This document shows, one piece after another, positions 32,955-45,464 of a stretch of DNA of 64,000 bases; the stretch's first letter is position 1; each line of letters opens with the position of its first letter. The translations under genes and the position numbers were made by a program. The notes under the pieces were generated by a model. The model was not told where the DNA came from. It made no database searches and saw only the letters and a list, made by a program, of their open reading frames with translations. The DNA comes from Brachyhypopomus gauderio (Eukaryota > Chordata > Actinopteri > Gymnotiformes > Hypopomidae): assembly GCF_052324685.1 (NCBI RefSeq), contig NW_027506980.1, positions 186,001 to 250,000 of the forward strand. Reading direction: 5' to 3'.

Positions 32955-34108
32955 CAGATGCTGCTGTGCTTACATAGTTCTTCCTCAAAAGAAAAACCCA
33001 ACAAGCACATTCCTCCTGTTTGCTGGCTTTTGATGAAATGAGCCAATGCATAAAGGATGCAACATCAATGTCACTCACACTTTTCTGCTAGCTTGTCTAA
33101 AATTCGCCCTTCCTTCAATTTCTCACTTGTCAAGACCTCCAGGTCTTCAAACAAAAGGTCAGTTTGTAGACCCTTTTCCTGTCAAAGTTTTGATCCTTTT
33201 GTCCACCAGTCATCGGAATGTGTATGATTTTCACCAGTTTACACAGTGTAGCTCCCTTGCCTTCAGTTGCAGGGTTATGTCGTCTTAGATAAGACGCTTT
33301 TGAAATTATTTGTGAAAATGCACCCAAAACCTATTCAAAACAGATTTGATGGAAGCACTGCAGGAGCTGCTCCAAGACGCATTTTGTCCAGAAAATGTGC
33401 TATCATGAATGCATCCATATCACCAACACACATTTACAAACCAAACCATAGGCAATAAAATACATGAGTAAACTGATTTGTGGACCTTTGTGGCACTTGG
33501 TACTGCTGAGATCAGGATCATTACAGAGTTCAGCAATTATTTTCCCAACTAGGTCATTGATACATTGGAATCCCCAATGTTTTCTGGAACAGAATAGGCT
33601 ATGCCTTTCGGATGAGAATAAAAAAAGACTTCAAGAACCAAAAAAGAAGTTAAGCTGCCTTCAGCTGATGTACTCAGACTAAAGGGAAACACTTTAAATC
33701 CCAAGGTGAAATGCACATGCTCAAAATTTTATCAGGACAGAGTACATGTTTTACTTTGATATTAAGAGCGATCACTAGATTGTCTTCCAGTAAATTAATG
33801 TTTTCTTCCGCTACAAAACGTTTTTTCAACAACTATAAAGAGGCTATGCAACGAAACTGAGCTGAGATGTCAAGTGCCTTTAATGGTACATTTTTGACCC
33901 CACTTCAAATGCTGCTGTTACCTGACCAGTTCGATTGTTAGTTTGCCAGATTCTCAATCTCTGGGATGTGAGATCATGCACCAGGTTTAGTGAATGTTTA
34001 AGGGTGAAGGTCTTTAGTTTCTGCACAAATTCCACAAACATAGCTCAGGTCCTGCTCAACATGTCAACATGTGGCGACAGCAAGTGCCTTTGGGGTCCTA
34101 CAAAAATC

Positions 34109-34181
34109 GCCCGGCTAGCTCAGTCGGTAGAGCATGAGACTCTTAATCTCAGGGTCGTGGGTTCGAGCCCCACGTTGGGCG
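34109..34181 (+). tRNA. TRK-CTT: tRNA-Lys(CUU), unit 20, canonical
   Basis: No change from unit 1. Confidence 0.97.
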
Positions 34182-34270
34182 AGAGGCTGATTTGTTTGAG
34201 TGAAATGTTGAAATTTAGTTAATCTGTTTGGACAAAATACGTCTAAAAAAGAAGAGAAAGGAACATACAT

Positions 34271-34297
34271 CGTCCCTGGGTGGGCTCGAACCACCAT

Positions 34298-34338
<41 letters not shown>

Positions 34339-34344
34339 AGAGAC
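34271..34344 (-). tRNA. TRN-GTT: tRNA-Asn(GUU), unit 20, canonical
   Basis: Same as unit 3. The spacer has two private changes (TTTATGAAAA near 34700 and CCAGGAAATG near 34780). Confidence 0.97.
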
Positions 34345-35498
34345 CAGATGCTGCTGTGCTTACATAGTTCTTCCTCAAAAGAAAAACCCAACAAGCACAT
34401 TCCTCCTGTTTGCTGGCTTTTGATGAAATGAGCCAATGCATAAAGGATGCAACATCAATGTCACTCACACTTTTCTGCTAGCTTGTCTAAAATTCGCCCT
34501 TCCTTCAATTTCTCACTTGTCAAGACCTCCAGGTCTTCAAACAAAAGGTCAGTTTGTAGACCCTTTTCCTGTCAAAGTTTTGATCCTTTTGTCCACCAGT
34601 CATCGGAATGTGTATGATTTTCACCAGTTTACACAGTGTAGCTCCCTTGCCTTCAGTTGCAGGGTTATGTCCTCTTAGATAAGACGCTTTTGAAATTATT
34701 TATGAAAATGCACCCAAAACCTATTCAAAACAGATTTGATGGAAGCACTGCAGGAGCTGCTCCAAGACGCATTTTGTCCAGGAAATGTGCTATCATGAAT
34801 GCATCCATATCACCAACACACATTTACAAACCAAACCATAGGCAATAAAATACATGAGTAAACTGATTTGTGGACCTTTGTGGCACTTGGTACTGCTGAG
34901 ATCAGGATCATTACAGAGTTCAGCAATTATTTTCCCAACTAGGTCATTGATACATTGGAATCCCCAATGTTTTCTGGAACAGAATAGGCTATGCCTTTCG
35001 GATGAGAATAAAAAAAGACTTCAAGAACCAAAAAAGAAGTTAAGCTGCCTTCAGCTGATGTACTCAGACTAAAGGGAAACACTTTAAATCCCAAGGTGAA
35101 ATGCACATGCTCAAAATTTTATCAGGACAGAGTACATGTTTTACTTTGATATTAAGAGCGATCACTAGATTGTCTTCCAGTAAATTAATGTTTTCTTCCG
35201 CTACAAAACGTTTTTTCAACAACTATAAAGAGGCTATGCAACGAAACTGAGCTGGGATGTCAAGTGCCTTTAATGGTACCTTTTTGACCCCACTTCAAAT
35301 GCTGCTGTTACCTGACCAGTTCGATTGTTAGTTTGCCAGATTCTCAATCTCTGGGATGTGAGATCATGCACCAGGTTTAGTGAATGTTTAAGGGTGAAGG
35401 TCTTTAATTTCTGCACAAATTCCACAAACATAGCTCAGGTCCTGCTCAACATGTCAACATGTGGCGACAGCAAGTGCCTTTGGGGTCCTACAAAAATC

Positions 35499-35571
35499 GC
35501 CCGGCTAGCTCAGTCGGTAGAGCATGAGACTCTTAATCTCAGGGTCGTGGGTTCGAGCCCCACGTTGGGCG
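35499..35571 (+). tRNA. TRK-CTT: tRNA-Lys(CUU), unit 21, canonical
   Basis: No change from unit 1. Confidence 0.97.
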
Positions 35572-35660
35572 AGAGGCTGATTTGTTTGAGTGAAATGTTG
35601 AAATTTAGTTAATCTGTTTGCACAAAATACGTCTAAAAAAGAAGAGAAAGGAACATACAT

Positions 35661-35687
35661 CGTCCCTGGGTGGGCTCGAACCACCAT

Positions 35688-35728
<41 letters not shown>

Positions 35729-35734
35729 AGAGAC
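35661..35734 (-). tRNA. TRN-GTT: tRNA-Asn(GUU), unit 21, canonical
   Basis: Same as unit 3. Its spacer matches unit 6 and unit 10 (CTCCAG and CGTCTTA). Confidence 0.97.
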
Positions 35735-36888
35735 CAGATGCTGCTGTGCTTACATAGTTCTTCCTCAAAAGAAAAACCCAACAAGCACATTCCTCCTGTT
35801 TGCTGGCTTTTGATGAAATGAGCCAATGCATAAAGGATGCAACATCAATGTCACTCACACTTTTCTGCTAGCTTGTCTAAAATTCGCCCTTCCTTCAATT
35901 TCTCACTTGTCAAGACCTCCAGGTCTTCAAACAAAAGGTCAGTTTGTAGACCCTTTTCCTGTCAAAGTTTTGATCCTTTTGTCCACCAGTCATCGGAATG
36001 TGTATGATTTTCACCAGTTTACACAGTGTAGCTCCCTTGCCTTCAGTTGCAGGGTTATGTCGTCTTAGATAAGACGCTTTTGAAATTATTTGTGAAAATG
36101 CACCCAAAACCTATTCAAAACAGATTTGATGGAAGCACTGCAGGAGCTGCTCCAAGACGCATTTTGTCCAGAAAATGTGCTATCATGAATGCATCCATAT
36201 CACCAACACACATTTACAAACCAAACCATAGGCAATAAAATACATGAGTAAACTGATTTGTGGACCTTTGTGGCACTTGGTACTGCTGAGATCAGGATCA
36301 TTACAGAGTTCAGCAATTATTTTCCCAACTAGGTCATTGATACATTGGAATCCCCAATGTTTTCTGGAACAGAATAGGCTATGCCTTTCGGATGAGAATA
36401 AAAAAAGACTTCAAGAACCAAAAAAGAAGTTAAGCTGCCTTCAGCTGATGTACTCAGACTAAAGGGAAACACTTTAAATCCCAAGGTGAAATGCACATGC
36501 TCAAAATTTTATCAGGACAGAGTACATGTTTTACTTTGATATTAAGAGCGATCACTGGATTGTCTTCCAGTAAATTAATGTTTTCTTCCGCTACAAAACG
36601 TTTTTTCAACAACTATAAAGAGGCTATGCAACGAAACTGAGCTGGGATGTCAAGTGCCTTTAATGGTACCTTTTTGACCCCACTTCAAATGCTGCTGTTA
36701 CCTGACCAGTTCGATTGTTAGTTTGCCAGATTCTCAATCTCTGGGATGTGAGATCATGCACCAGGTTTAGTGAATGTTTAAGGGTGAAGGTCTTTAATTT
36801 CTGCACAAATTCCACAAACATAGCTCAGGTCCTGCTCAACATGTCAACATGTGGTGACAGCAAGTGCCTTTGGGGTCCTACAAAAATC

Positions 36889-36961
36889 GCCCGGCTAGCT
36901 CAGTCGGTAGAGCATGACACTCTTAATCTCAGGGTCGTGGGTTGGAGCCCCACGTTGGGCG
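36889..36961 (+). tRNA. TRK-CTT: tRNA-Lys(CUU), unit 22, C30/G56 variant, probably defective
   Basis: Same anticodon-stem and B-box changes as units 7 and 11. Units 21-22 repeat the 6-7 and 10-11 pair. Confidence 0.92.
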
Positions 36962-37050
36962 AGAGGCTGATTTGTTTGAGTGAAATGTTGAAATTTAGTT
37001 AATCTGTTTGCACAAAATACGTCTAAAAAAGAAGAGAAAGGAACATACAT

Positions 37051-37077
37051 CGTCCCTGGGTGGGCTCGAACCACCAT

Positions 37078-37118
<41 letters not shown>

Positions 37119-37124
37119 AGAGAC
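37051..37124 (-). tRNA. TRN-GTT: tRNA-Asn(GUU), unit 22, canonical
   Basis: Same as unit 3. Confidence 0.97.
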
Positions 37125-38278
37125 CAGATGCTGCTGTGCTTACATAGTTCTTCCTCAAAAGAAAAACCCAACAAGCACATTCCTCCTGTTTGCTGGCTTT
37201 TGATTAAATGAGCCAATGCATAAAGGATGCAACATCAATGTCACTCACACTTTTCTGCTAGCTTGTCTAAAATTCGCCCTTCCTTTAATTTCTCACTTGT
37301 CAAGACCTGCAGGTCTTCAAACAAAAGGTCAGTTTGTAGACCCTTTTCCTGTCAAAGTTTTGATCCTTTTGTCCACCAGTCATCGGAATGTGTATGATTT
37401 TCACCAGTTTACACAGTGTAGCTCCCTTGCCTTCAGTTGCAGGGTTATGTCCTCTTAGATAAGACGCTTTTGAAATTATTTGTGAAAATGCACCCAAAAC
37501 CTATTCAAAACAGATTTGATGGAAGCACTGCAGGAGCTGCTCCAAGACGCATTTTGTCCAGAAAATGTGCTATCATGAATGCATCCATATCACCAACACA
37601 CATTTACAAACCAAACCATAGGCAATAAAATACATGAGTAAACTGATTTGTGGACCTTTGTGGCACTTGGTACTGCTGAGATCAGGATCATTACAGAGTT
37701 CAGCAATTATTTTCCCAACTAGGTCATTGATACATTGGAATCCCCAATGTTTTCTGGAACAGAATAGGCTATGCCTTTCGGATGAGAATAAAAAAAGACT
37801 TCAAGAACCAAAAAAGAAGTTAAGCTGCCTTCAGCTGATGTACTCAGACTAAAGGGAAACACTTTAAATCCCAAGGTGAAATGCACATGCTCAAAATTTT
37901 ATCAGGACAGAGTACATGTTTTACTTTGATATTAAGAGCGATCACTGGATTGTCTTCCAGTAAATTAATGTTTTCTTCCGCTACAAAACGTTTTTTCAAC
38001 AACTATAAAGAGGCTATGCAACGAAACTGAGCTGGGATGTCAAGTGCCTTTAATGGTACCTTTTTGACCCCACTTCAAATGCTGCTGTTACCTGACCAGT
38101 TCGATTGTTGATTTGCCAGATTCTCAATCTCTGGGATGTGAGATCATGCACCAGGTTTAGTGAATGTTTAAGGGTGAAGGTCTTTAATTTCTGCACAAAT
38201 TCCACAAACATAGCTCAGGTCCTGCTCAACATGTCAACATGTGGCGACAGCAAGTGCCTTTGGGGTCCTACAAAAATC

Positions 38279-38351
38279 GCCCGGCTAGCTCAGTCGGTAG
38301 AGCATGAGACTCTTAATCTCAGGGTCGTGGGTTGGAGCCCCACGTTGGGCG
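38279..38351 (+). tRNA. TRK-CTT: tRNA-Lys(CUU), unit 23, G56 variant, probably defective
   Basis: Has the B-box C56-to-G change but a normal G30. The upstream spacer is of the GTTGATTTG type, so this copy mixes two families. Confidence 0.92.
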
Positions 38352-38440
38352 AGAGGCTGATTTGTTTGAGTGAAATGTTGAAATTTAGTTAATCTGTTTG
38401 CACAAAATACGTCTAAAAAAGAAGAGAAAGGAACATACAT

Positions 38441-38467
38441 CGTCCCTGGGTGGGCTCGAACCACCAT

Positions 38468-38508
<41 letters not shown>

Positions 38509-38514
38509 AGAGAC
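38441..38514 (-). tRNA. TRN-GTT: tRNA-Asn(GUU), unit 23, canonical
   Basis: Same as unit 3. It is followed by TTGATTAAAT but not CCTTTAATT. Confidence 0.97.
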
Positions 38515-39668
38515 CAGATGCTGCTGTGCTTACATAGTTCTTCCTCAAAAGAAAAACCCAACAAGCACATTCCTCCTGTTTGCTGGCTTTTGATTAAATG
38601 AGCCAATGCATAAAGGATGCAACATCAATGTCACTCACACTTTTCTGCTAGCTTGTCTAAAATTCGCCCTTCCTTCAATTTCTCACTTGTCAAGACCTGC
38701 AGGTCTTCAAACAAAAGGTCAGTTTGTAGACCCTTTTCCTGTCAAAGTTTTGATCCTTTTGTCCACCAGTCATCGGAATGTGTATGATTTTCACCAGTTT
38801 ACACAGTGTAGCTCCCTTGCCTTCAGTTGCAGGGTTATGTCCTCTTAGATAAGACGCTTTTGAAATTATTTGTGAAAATGCACCCAAAACCTATTCAAAA
38901 CAGATTTGATGGAAGCACTGCAGGAGCTGCTCCAAGACGCATTTTGTCCAGAAAATGTGCTATCATGAATGCATCCATATCACCAACACACATTTACAAA
39001 CCAAACCATAGGCAATAAAATACATGAGTAAACTGATTTGTGGACCTTTGTGGCACTTGGTACTGCTGAGATCAGGATCATTACAGAGTTCAGCAATTAT
39101 TTTCCCAACTAGGTCATTGATACATTGGAATCCCCAATGTTTTCTGGAACAGAATAGGCTATGCCTTTCGGATGAGAATAAAAAAAGACTTCAAGAACCA
39201 AAAAAGAAGTTAAGCTGCCTTCAGCTGATGTACTCAGACTAAAGGGAAACACTTTAAATCCCAAGGTGAAATGCACATGCTCAAAATTTTATCAGGACAG
39301 AGTACATGTTTTACTTTGATATTAAGAGCGATCACTGGATTGTCTTCCAGTAAATTAATGTTTTCTTCCGCTACAAAACGTTTTTTCAACAACTATAAAG
39401 AGGCTATGCAACGAAACTGAGCTGGGATGTCAAGTGCCTTTAATGGTACCTTTTTGACCCCACTTCAAATGCTGCTGTTACCTGACCAGTTCGATTGTTG
39501 ATTTGCCAGATTCTCAATCTCTGGGATGTGAGATCATGCACCAGGTTTAGTGAATGTTTAAGGGTGAAGGTCTTTAATTTCTGCACAAATTCCACAAACA
39601 TAGCTCAGGTCCTGCTCAACATGTCAACATGTGGCGACAGCAAGTGCCTTTGGGGTCCTACAAAAATC

Positions 39669-39741
39669 GCCCGGCTAGCTCAGTCAGTAGAGCATGAGAC
39701 TCTTAATCTCAGGGTCGTGGGTTCGAGCCCCATGTTGGGCG
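39669..39741 (+). tRNA. TRK-CTT: tRNA-Lys(CUU), unit 24, A18/U65 variant
   Basis: Same changes as unit 12, on the GTTGATTTG spacer. Confidence 0.93.
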
Positions 39742-39830
39742 AGAGGCTGATTTGTTTGAGTGAAATGTTGAAATTTAGTTAATCTGTTTGCACAAAATAC
39801 GTCTAAAAAAGAAGAGAAAGGAACATACAT

Positions 39831-39857
39831 CGTCCCTGGGTGGGCTCGAACCACCAT

Positions 39858-39898
<41 letters not shown>

Positions 39899-39904
39899 AG
39901 AGAC
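39831..39904 (-). tRNA. TRN-GTT: tRNA-Asn(GUU), unit 24, canonical
   Basis: Same as unit 3. The next spacer has a private CCAAGAAATT at about 40738. Confidence 0.97.
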
Positions 39905-41058
39905 CAGATGCTGCTGTGCTTACATAGTTCTTCCTCAAAAGAAAAACCCAACAAGCACATTCCTCCTGTTTGCTGGCTTTTGATGAAATGAGCCAATGCA
40001 TAAAGGATGCAACATCAATGTCACTCACACTTTTCTGCTAGCTTGTCTAAAATTCGCCCTTCCTTCAATTTCTCACTTGTCAAGACCTGCAGGTCTTCAA
40101 ACAAAAGGTCAGTTTGTAGACCCTTTTCCTGTCAAAGTTTTGATCCTTTTGTCCACCAGTCATCGGAATGTGTATGATTTTCACCAGTTTACACAGTGTA
40201 GCTCCCTTGCCTTCAGTTGCAGGGTTATGTCGTCTTAGATAAGACGCTTTTGAAATTATTTGTGAAAATGCACCCAAAACCTATTCAAAACAGATTTGAT
40301 GGAAGCACTGCAGGAGCTGCTCCAAGACGCATTTTGTCCAGAAAATGTGCTATCATGAATGCATCCATATCACCAACACACATTTACAAACCAAACCATA
40401 GGCAATAAAATACATGAGTAAACTGATTTGTGGACCTTTGTGGCACTTGGTACTGCTGAGATCAGGATCATTACAGAGTTCAGCAATTATTTTCCCAACT
40501 AGGTCATTGATACATTGGAATCCCCAATGTTTTCTGGAACAGAATAGGCTATGCCTTTCGGATGAGAATAAAAAAAGACTTCAAGAACCAAAAAAGAAGT
40601 TAAGCTGCCTTCAGCTGATGTACTCAGACTAAAGGGAAACACTTTAAATCCCAAGGTGAAATGCACATGCTCAAAATTTTATCAGGACAGAGTACATGTT
40701 TTACTTTGATATTAAGAGCGATCACTGGATTGTCTTCCAAGAAATTAATGTTTTCTTCCGCTACAAAACGTTTTTTCAACAACTATAAAGAGGCTATGCA
40801 ACGAAACTGAGCTGGGATGTCAAGTGCCTTTAATGGTACCTTTTTGACCCCACTTCAAATGCTGCTGTTACCTGACCAGTTCGATTGTTAGTTTGCCAGA
40901 TTCTCAATCTCTGGGATGTGAGATCATGCACCAGGTTTAGTGAATGTTTAAGGGTGAAGGTCTTTAATTTCTGCACAAATTCCACAAACATAGCTCAGGT
41001 CCTGCTCAACATGTCAACATGTGGCGACAGCAAGTGCCTTTGGGGTCCTACAAAAATC

Positions 41059-41131
41059 GCCCGGCTAGCTCAGTCGGTAGAGCATGAGACTCTTAATCTC
41101 AGGGTCGTGGGTTCGAGCCCCACGTTGGGCG
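41059..41131 (+). tRNA. TRK-CTT: tRNA-Lys(CUU), unit 25, canonical
   Basis: No change from unit 1. Confidence 0.97.
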
Positions 41132-41220
41132 AGAGGCTGATTTGTTTGAGTGAAATGTTGAAATTTAGTTAATCTGTTTGCACAAAATACGTCTAAAAAA
41201 GAAGAGAAAGGAACATACAT

Positions 41221-41247
41221 CGTCCCTGGGTGGGCTCGAACCAGCAT

Positions 41248-41288
<41 letters not shown>

Positions 41289-41294
41289 AGAGAC
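41221..41294 (-). tRNA. TRN-GTT: tRNA-Asn(GUU), unit 25, C50 variant
   Basis: C50-C64 mismatch (g at 41244). Confidence 0.95.
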
Positions 41295-42448
41295 CAGATG
41301 CTGCTGTGCTTACATAGTTCTTCCTCAAAAGAAAAACCCAACAAGCACATTCCTCCTGTTTGCTGGCTTTTGATGAAATGAGCCAATGCATAAAGGATGC
41401 AACATCAATGTCACTCACACTTTTCTGCTAGCTTGTCTAAAATTCGCCCTTCCTTCAATTTCTCACTTGTCAAGACCTGCAGGTCTTCAAACAAAAGGTC
41501 AGTTTGTAGACCCTTTTCCTGTCAAAGTTTTGATCCTTTTGTCCACCAGTCATCGGAATGTGTATGATTTTCACCAGTTTACACAGTGTAGCTCCCTTGC
41601 CTTCAGTTGCAGGGTTATGTCCTCTTAGATAAGACGCTTTTGAAATTATTTGTGAAAATGCACCCAAAACCTATTCAAAACAGATTTGATGGAAGCACTG
41701 CAGGAGCTGCTCCAAGACGCATTTTGTCCAGAAAATGTGCTATCATGAATGCATCCATATCACCAACACACATTTACAAACCAAACCATAGGCAATAAAA
41801 TACATGAGTAAACTGATTTGTGGACCTTTGTGGCACTTGGTACTGCTGAGATCAGGATCATTACAGAGTTCAGCAATTATTTTCCCAACTAGGTCATTGA
41901 TACATTGGAATCCCCAATGTTTTCTGGAACAGAATAGGCTATGCCTTTCGGATGAGAATAAAAAAAGACTTCAAGAACCAAAAAAGAAGTTAAGCTGCCT
42001 TCAGCTGATGCACTCAGACTAAAGGGAAACACTTTAAATCCCAAGGTGAAATGCACATGCTCAAAATTTTATCAGGACAGAGTACATGTTTTACTTTGAT
42101 ATTAAGAGCGATCACTGGATTGTCTTCCAGTAAATTAATGTTTTCTTCCGCTACAAAACGTTTTTTCAACAACTATAAAGAGGCTATGCAACGAAACTGA
42201 GCTGAGATGTCAAGTGCCTTTAATGGTACATTTTTGACCCCACTTCAAATGCTGCTGTTACCTGACCAGTTCGATTGTTAGTTTGCCAGATTCTCAATCT
42301 CTGGGATGTGAGATCATGCACCAGGTTTAGTGAATGTTTAAGGGTGAAGGTCTTTAGTTTCTGCACAAATTCCACAAACATAGCTCAGGTCCTGCTCAAC
42401 ATGTCAACATGTGGCGACAGCAAGTGCCTTTGGGGTCCTACAAAAATC

Positions 42449-42521
42449 GCCCGGCGAGCTCAGTCGGTAGAGCATGAGACTCTTAATCTCAGGGTCGTGG
42501 GTTCGAGCCCCACGTTGGGCG
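42449..42521 (+). tRNA. TRK-CTT: tRNA-Lys(CUU), unit 26, G8 variant
   Basis: T-to-G at 42456 replaces invariant U8, losing the U8-A14 tertiary pair and changing the first base of the A box. Folding and promoter strength may both suffer. Confidence 0.93.
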
Positions 42522-42610
42522 AGAGGCTGATTTGTTTGAGTGAAATGTTGAAATTTAGTTAATCTGTTTGCACAAAATACGTCTAAAAAAGAAGAGAAAG
42601 GAACATACAT

Positions 42611-42637
42611 CGTCCCTGGGTGGGCTCGAACCACCAT

Positions 42638-42678
<41 letters not shown>

Positions 42679-42684
42679 AGAGAC
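42611..42684 (-). tRNA. TRN-GTT: tRNA-Asn(GUU), unit 26, canonical
   Basis: Same as unit 3. Confidence 0.97.
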
Positions 42685-43838
42685 CAGATGCTGCTGTGCT
42701 TACATAGTTCTTCCTCAAAAGAAAAACCCAACAAGCACATTCCTCCTGTTTGCTGGCTTTTGATGAAATGAGCCAATGCATAAAGGATGCAACATCAATG
42801 TCACTCACACTTTTCTGCTAGCTTGTCTAAAATTCGCCCTTCCTTCAATTTCTCACTTGTCAAGACCTGCAGGTCTTCAAACAAAAGGTCAGTTTGTAGA
42901 CCCTTTTCCTGTCAAAGTTTTGATCCTTTTGTCCACCAGTCATCGGAATGTGTATGATTTTCACCAGTTTACACAGTGTAGCTCCCTTGCCTTCAGTTGC
43001 AGGGTTATGTCCTCTTAGATAAGACGCTTTTGAAATTATTTGTGAAAATGCACCCAAAACCTATTCAAAACAGATTTGATGGAAGCACTGCAGGAGCTGC
43101 TCCAAGACGCATTTTGTCCAGAAAATGTGCTATCATGAATGCATCCATATCACCAACACACATTTACAAACCAAACCATAGGCAATAAAATACATGAGTA
43201 AACTGATTTGTGGACCTTTGTGGCACTTGGTACTGCTGAGATCAGGATCATTACAGAGTTCAGCAATTATTTTCCCAACTAGGTCATTGATACATTGGAA
43301 TCCCCAATGTTTTCTGGAACAGAATAGGCTATGCCTTTCGGATGAGAATAAAAAAAGACTTCAAGAACCAAAAAAGAAGTTAAGCTGCCTTCAGCTGATG
43401 CACTCAGACTAAAGGGAAACACTTTAAATCCCAAGGTGAAATGCACATGCTCAAAATTTTATCAGGACAGAGTACATGTTTTACTTTGATATTAAGAGCG
43501 ATCACTGGATTGTCTTCCAGTAAATTAATGTTTTCTTCCGCTACAAAACGTTTTTTCAACAACTATAAAGAGGCTATGCAACGAAACTGAGCTGAGATGT
43601 CAAGTGCCTTTAATGGTACATTTTTGACCCCACTTCAAATGCTGCTGTTACCTGACCAGTTCGATTGTTAGTTTGCCAGATTCTCAATCTCTGGGATGTG
43701 AGATCATGCACCAGGTTTAGTGAATGTTTAAGGGTGAAGGTCTTTAGTTTCTGCACAAATTCCACAAACATAGCTCAGGTCCTGCTCAACATGTCAACAT
43801 GTGGCGACAGCAAGTGCCTTTGGGGTCCTACAAAAATC

Positions 43839-43911
43839 GCCCGGCTAGCTCAGTCGGTAGAGCATGAGACTCTTAATCTCAGGGTCGTGTGTTCGAGCCC
43901 CACGTTGGGCG
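43839..43911 (+). tRNA. TRK-CTT: tRNA-Lys(CUU), unit 27, U52 variant
   Basis: G-to-T at 43890 makes a U52-C62 mismatch in the T stem and changes the first G of the B box. Seen only here. Confidence 0.93.
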
Positions 43912-44000
43912 AGAGGCTGATTTGTTTGAGTGAAATGTTGAAATTTAGTTAATCTGTTTGCACAAAATACGTCTAAAAAAGAAGAGAAAGGAACATACAT

Positions 44001-44027
44001 CTTCCCTGAGTGGGCTCGAACCACCAT

Positions 44028-44068
<41 letters not shown>

Positions 44069-44074
44069 AGAGAC
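44001..44074 (-). tRNA. TRN-GTT: tRNA-Asn(GUU), unit 27, A72/U65 variant
   Basis: C72-to-A (t at 44002) breaks the G1-C72 end pair; U65 gives the G49 wobble. The spacer family marker ACACAGAGTA follows. Confidence 0.92.
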
Positions 44075-45228
44075 CAGATGCTGCTGTGCTTACATAGTTC
44101 TTCCTCAAAAGAAAAACCCAACAAGCACATTCCTCCTGTTTGCTGGCTTTTGATGAAATGAGCCAATGCATAAAGGATGCAACATCAATGTCACTCACAC
44201 TTTTCTGCTAGCTTGTCTAAAATTCGCCCTTCCTTCAATTTCTCACTTGTCAAGACCTGCAGGTCTTCAAACAAAAGGTCAGTTTGTAGACCCTTTTCCT
44301 GTCAAAGTTTTGATCCTTTTGTCCACCAGTCATCGGAATGTGTATGATTTTCACCAGTTTACACAGAGTAGCTCCCTTGCTTTCAGTTGCAGGGTTATGT
44401 CCTCTTAGATAAGACGCTTTTGAAATTATTTGTGAAAATGCACCCAAAACCTATTCAAAACAGATTTGATGGAAGCACTGCAGGAGCTGCTCCAAGACGC
44501 ATTTTGTCCAGAAAATGTGCTATCATGAATGCATCCATATCACCAACACACATTTACAAACCAAACCATAGGCAATAAAATACATGAGTAAACTGATTTG
44601 TGGACCTTTGTGGCACTTGGTACTGCTGAGATCAGGATCATAACAGAGTTCAGCAATTATTTTCCCAACTAGGTCATTGATACATTGGAATCCCCAATGT
44701 TTTCTGGAACAGAATAGGCTATGCCTTTCGGATGAGAATAAAAAAAGACTTCAAGAACCAAAAAAGAAGTTAAGCTGCCTTCAGCTGATGTACTCAGACT
44801 AAAGGGAAACACTTTAAATCCCAAGGTGAAATGCACATGCTCAAAATTTTATCAGGACAGAGTACATGTTTTACTTTGATATTAAGAGCGATCACTAGAT
44901 TGTCTTCCAGTAAATTAATGTTTTCTTCCGCTACAAAACGTTTTTTCAACAACTATAAAGAGGCTATGCAACGAAACTGAGCTGGGATGTCAAGTGCCTT
45001 TAATGGTACCTTTTTGACCCCACTTCAAATGCTGCTGTTACCTGACCAGTTCGATTGTTAGTTTGCCAGATTCTCAATCTCTGGGATGTGAGATCATGCA
45101 CCAGGTTTAGTGAATGTTTAAGGGTGAAGGTCTTTAATTTCTGCACAAATTCCACAAACATAGCTCAGGTCCTGCTCAACATGTCAACATGTGGCGACAG
45201 CAAGTGCCTTTGGGGTCCTACAAAAATC

Positions 45229-45301
45229 GCCCGGCGAGCTCAGTCGGTAGAGCATGAGACTCTTAATCTCAGGGTCGTGGGTTCGAGCCCCACGTTGGGC
45301 G
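45229..45301 (+). tRNA. TRK-CTT: tRNA-Lys(CUU), unit 28, G8 variant
   Basis: U8-to-G at 45236, as in unit 26, but on the TTTAATTT spacer background. Confidence 0.93.
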
Positions 45302-45390
45302 AGAGGCTGATTTGTTTGAGTGAAATGTTGAAATTTAGTTAATCTGTTTGCACAAAATACGTCTAAAAAAGAAGAGAAAGGAACATACAT

Positions 45391-45417
45391 CGTCCCTGGG
45401 TGGGCTCGAACCACCAT

Positions 45418-45458
<41 letters not shown>

Positions 45459-45464
45459 AGAGAC
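45391..45464 (-). tRNA. TRN-GTT: tRNA-Asn(GUU), unit 28, canonical
   Basis: Same as unit 3. Confidence 0.97.
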
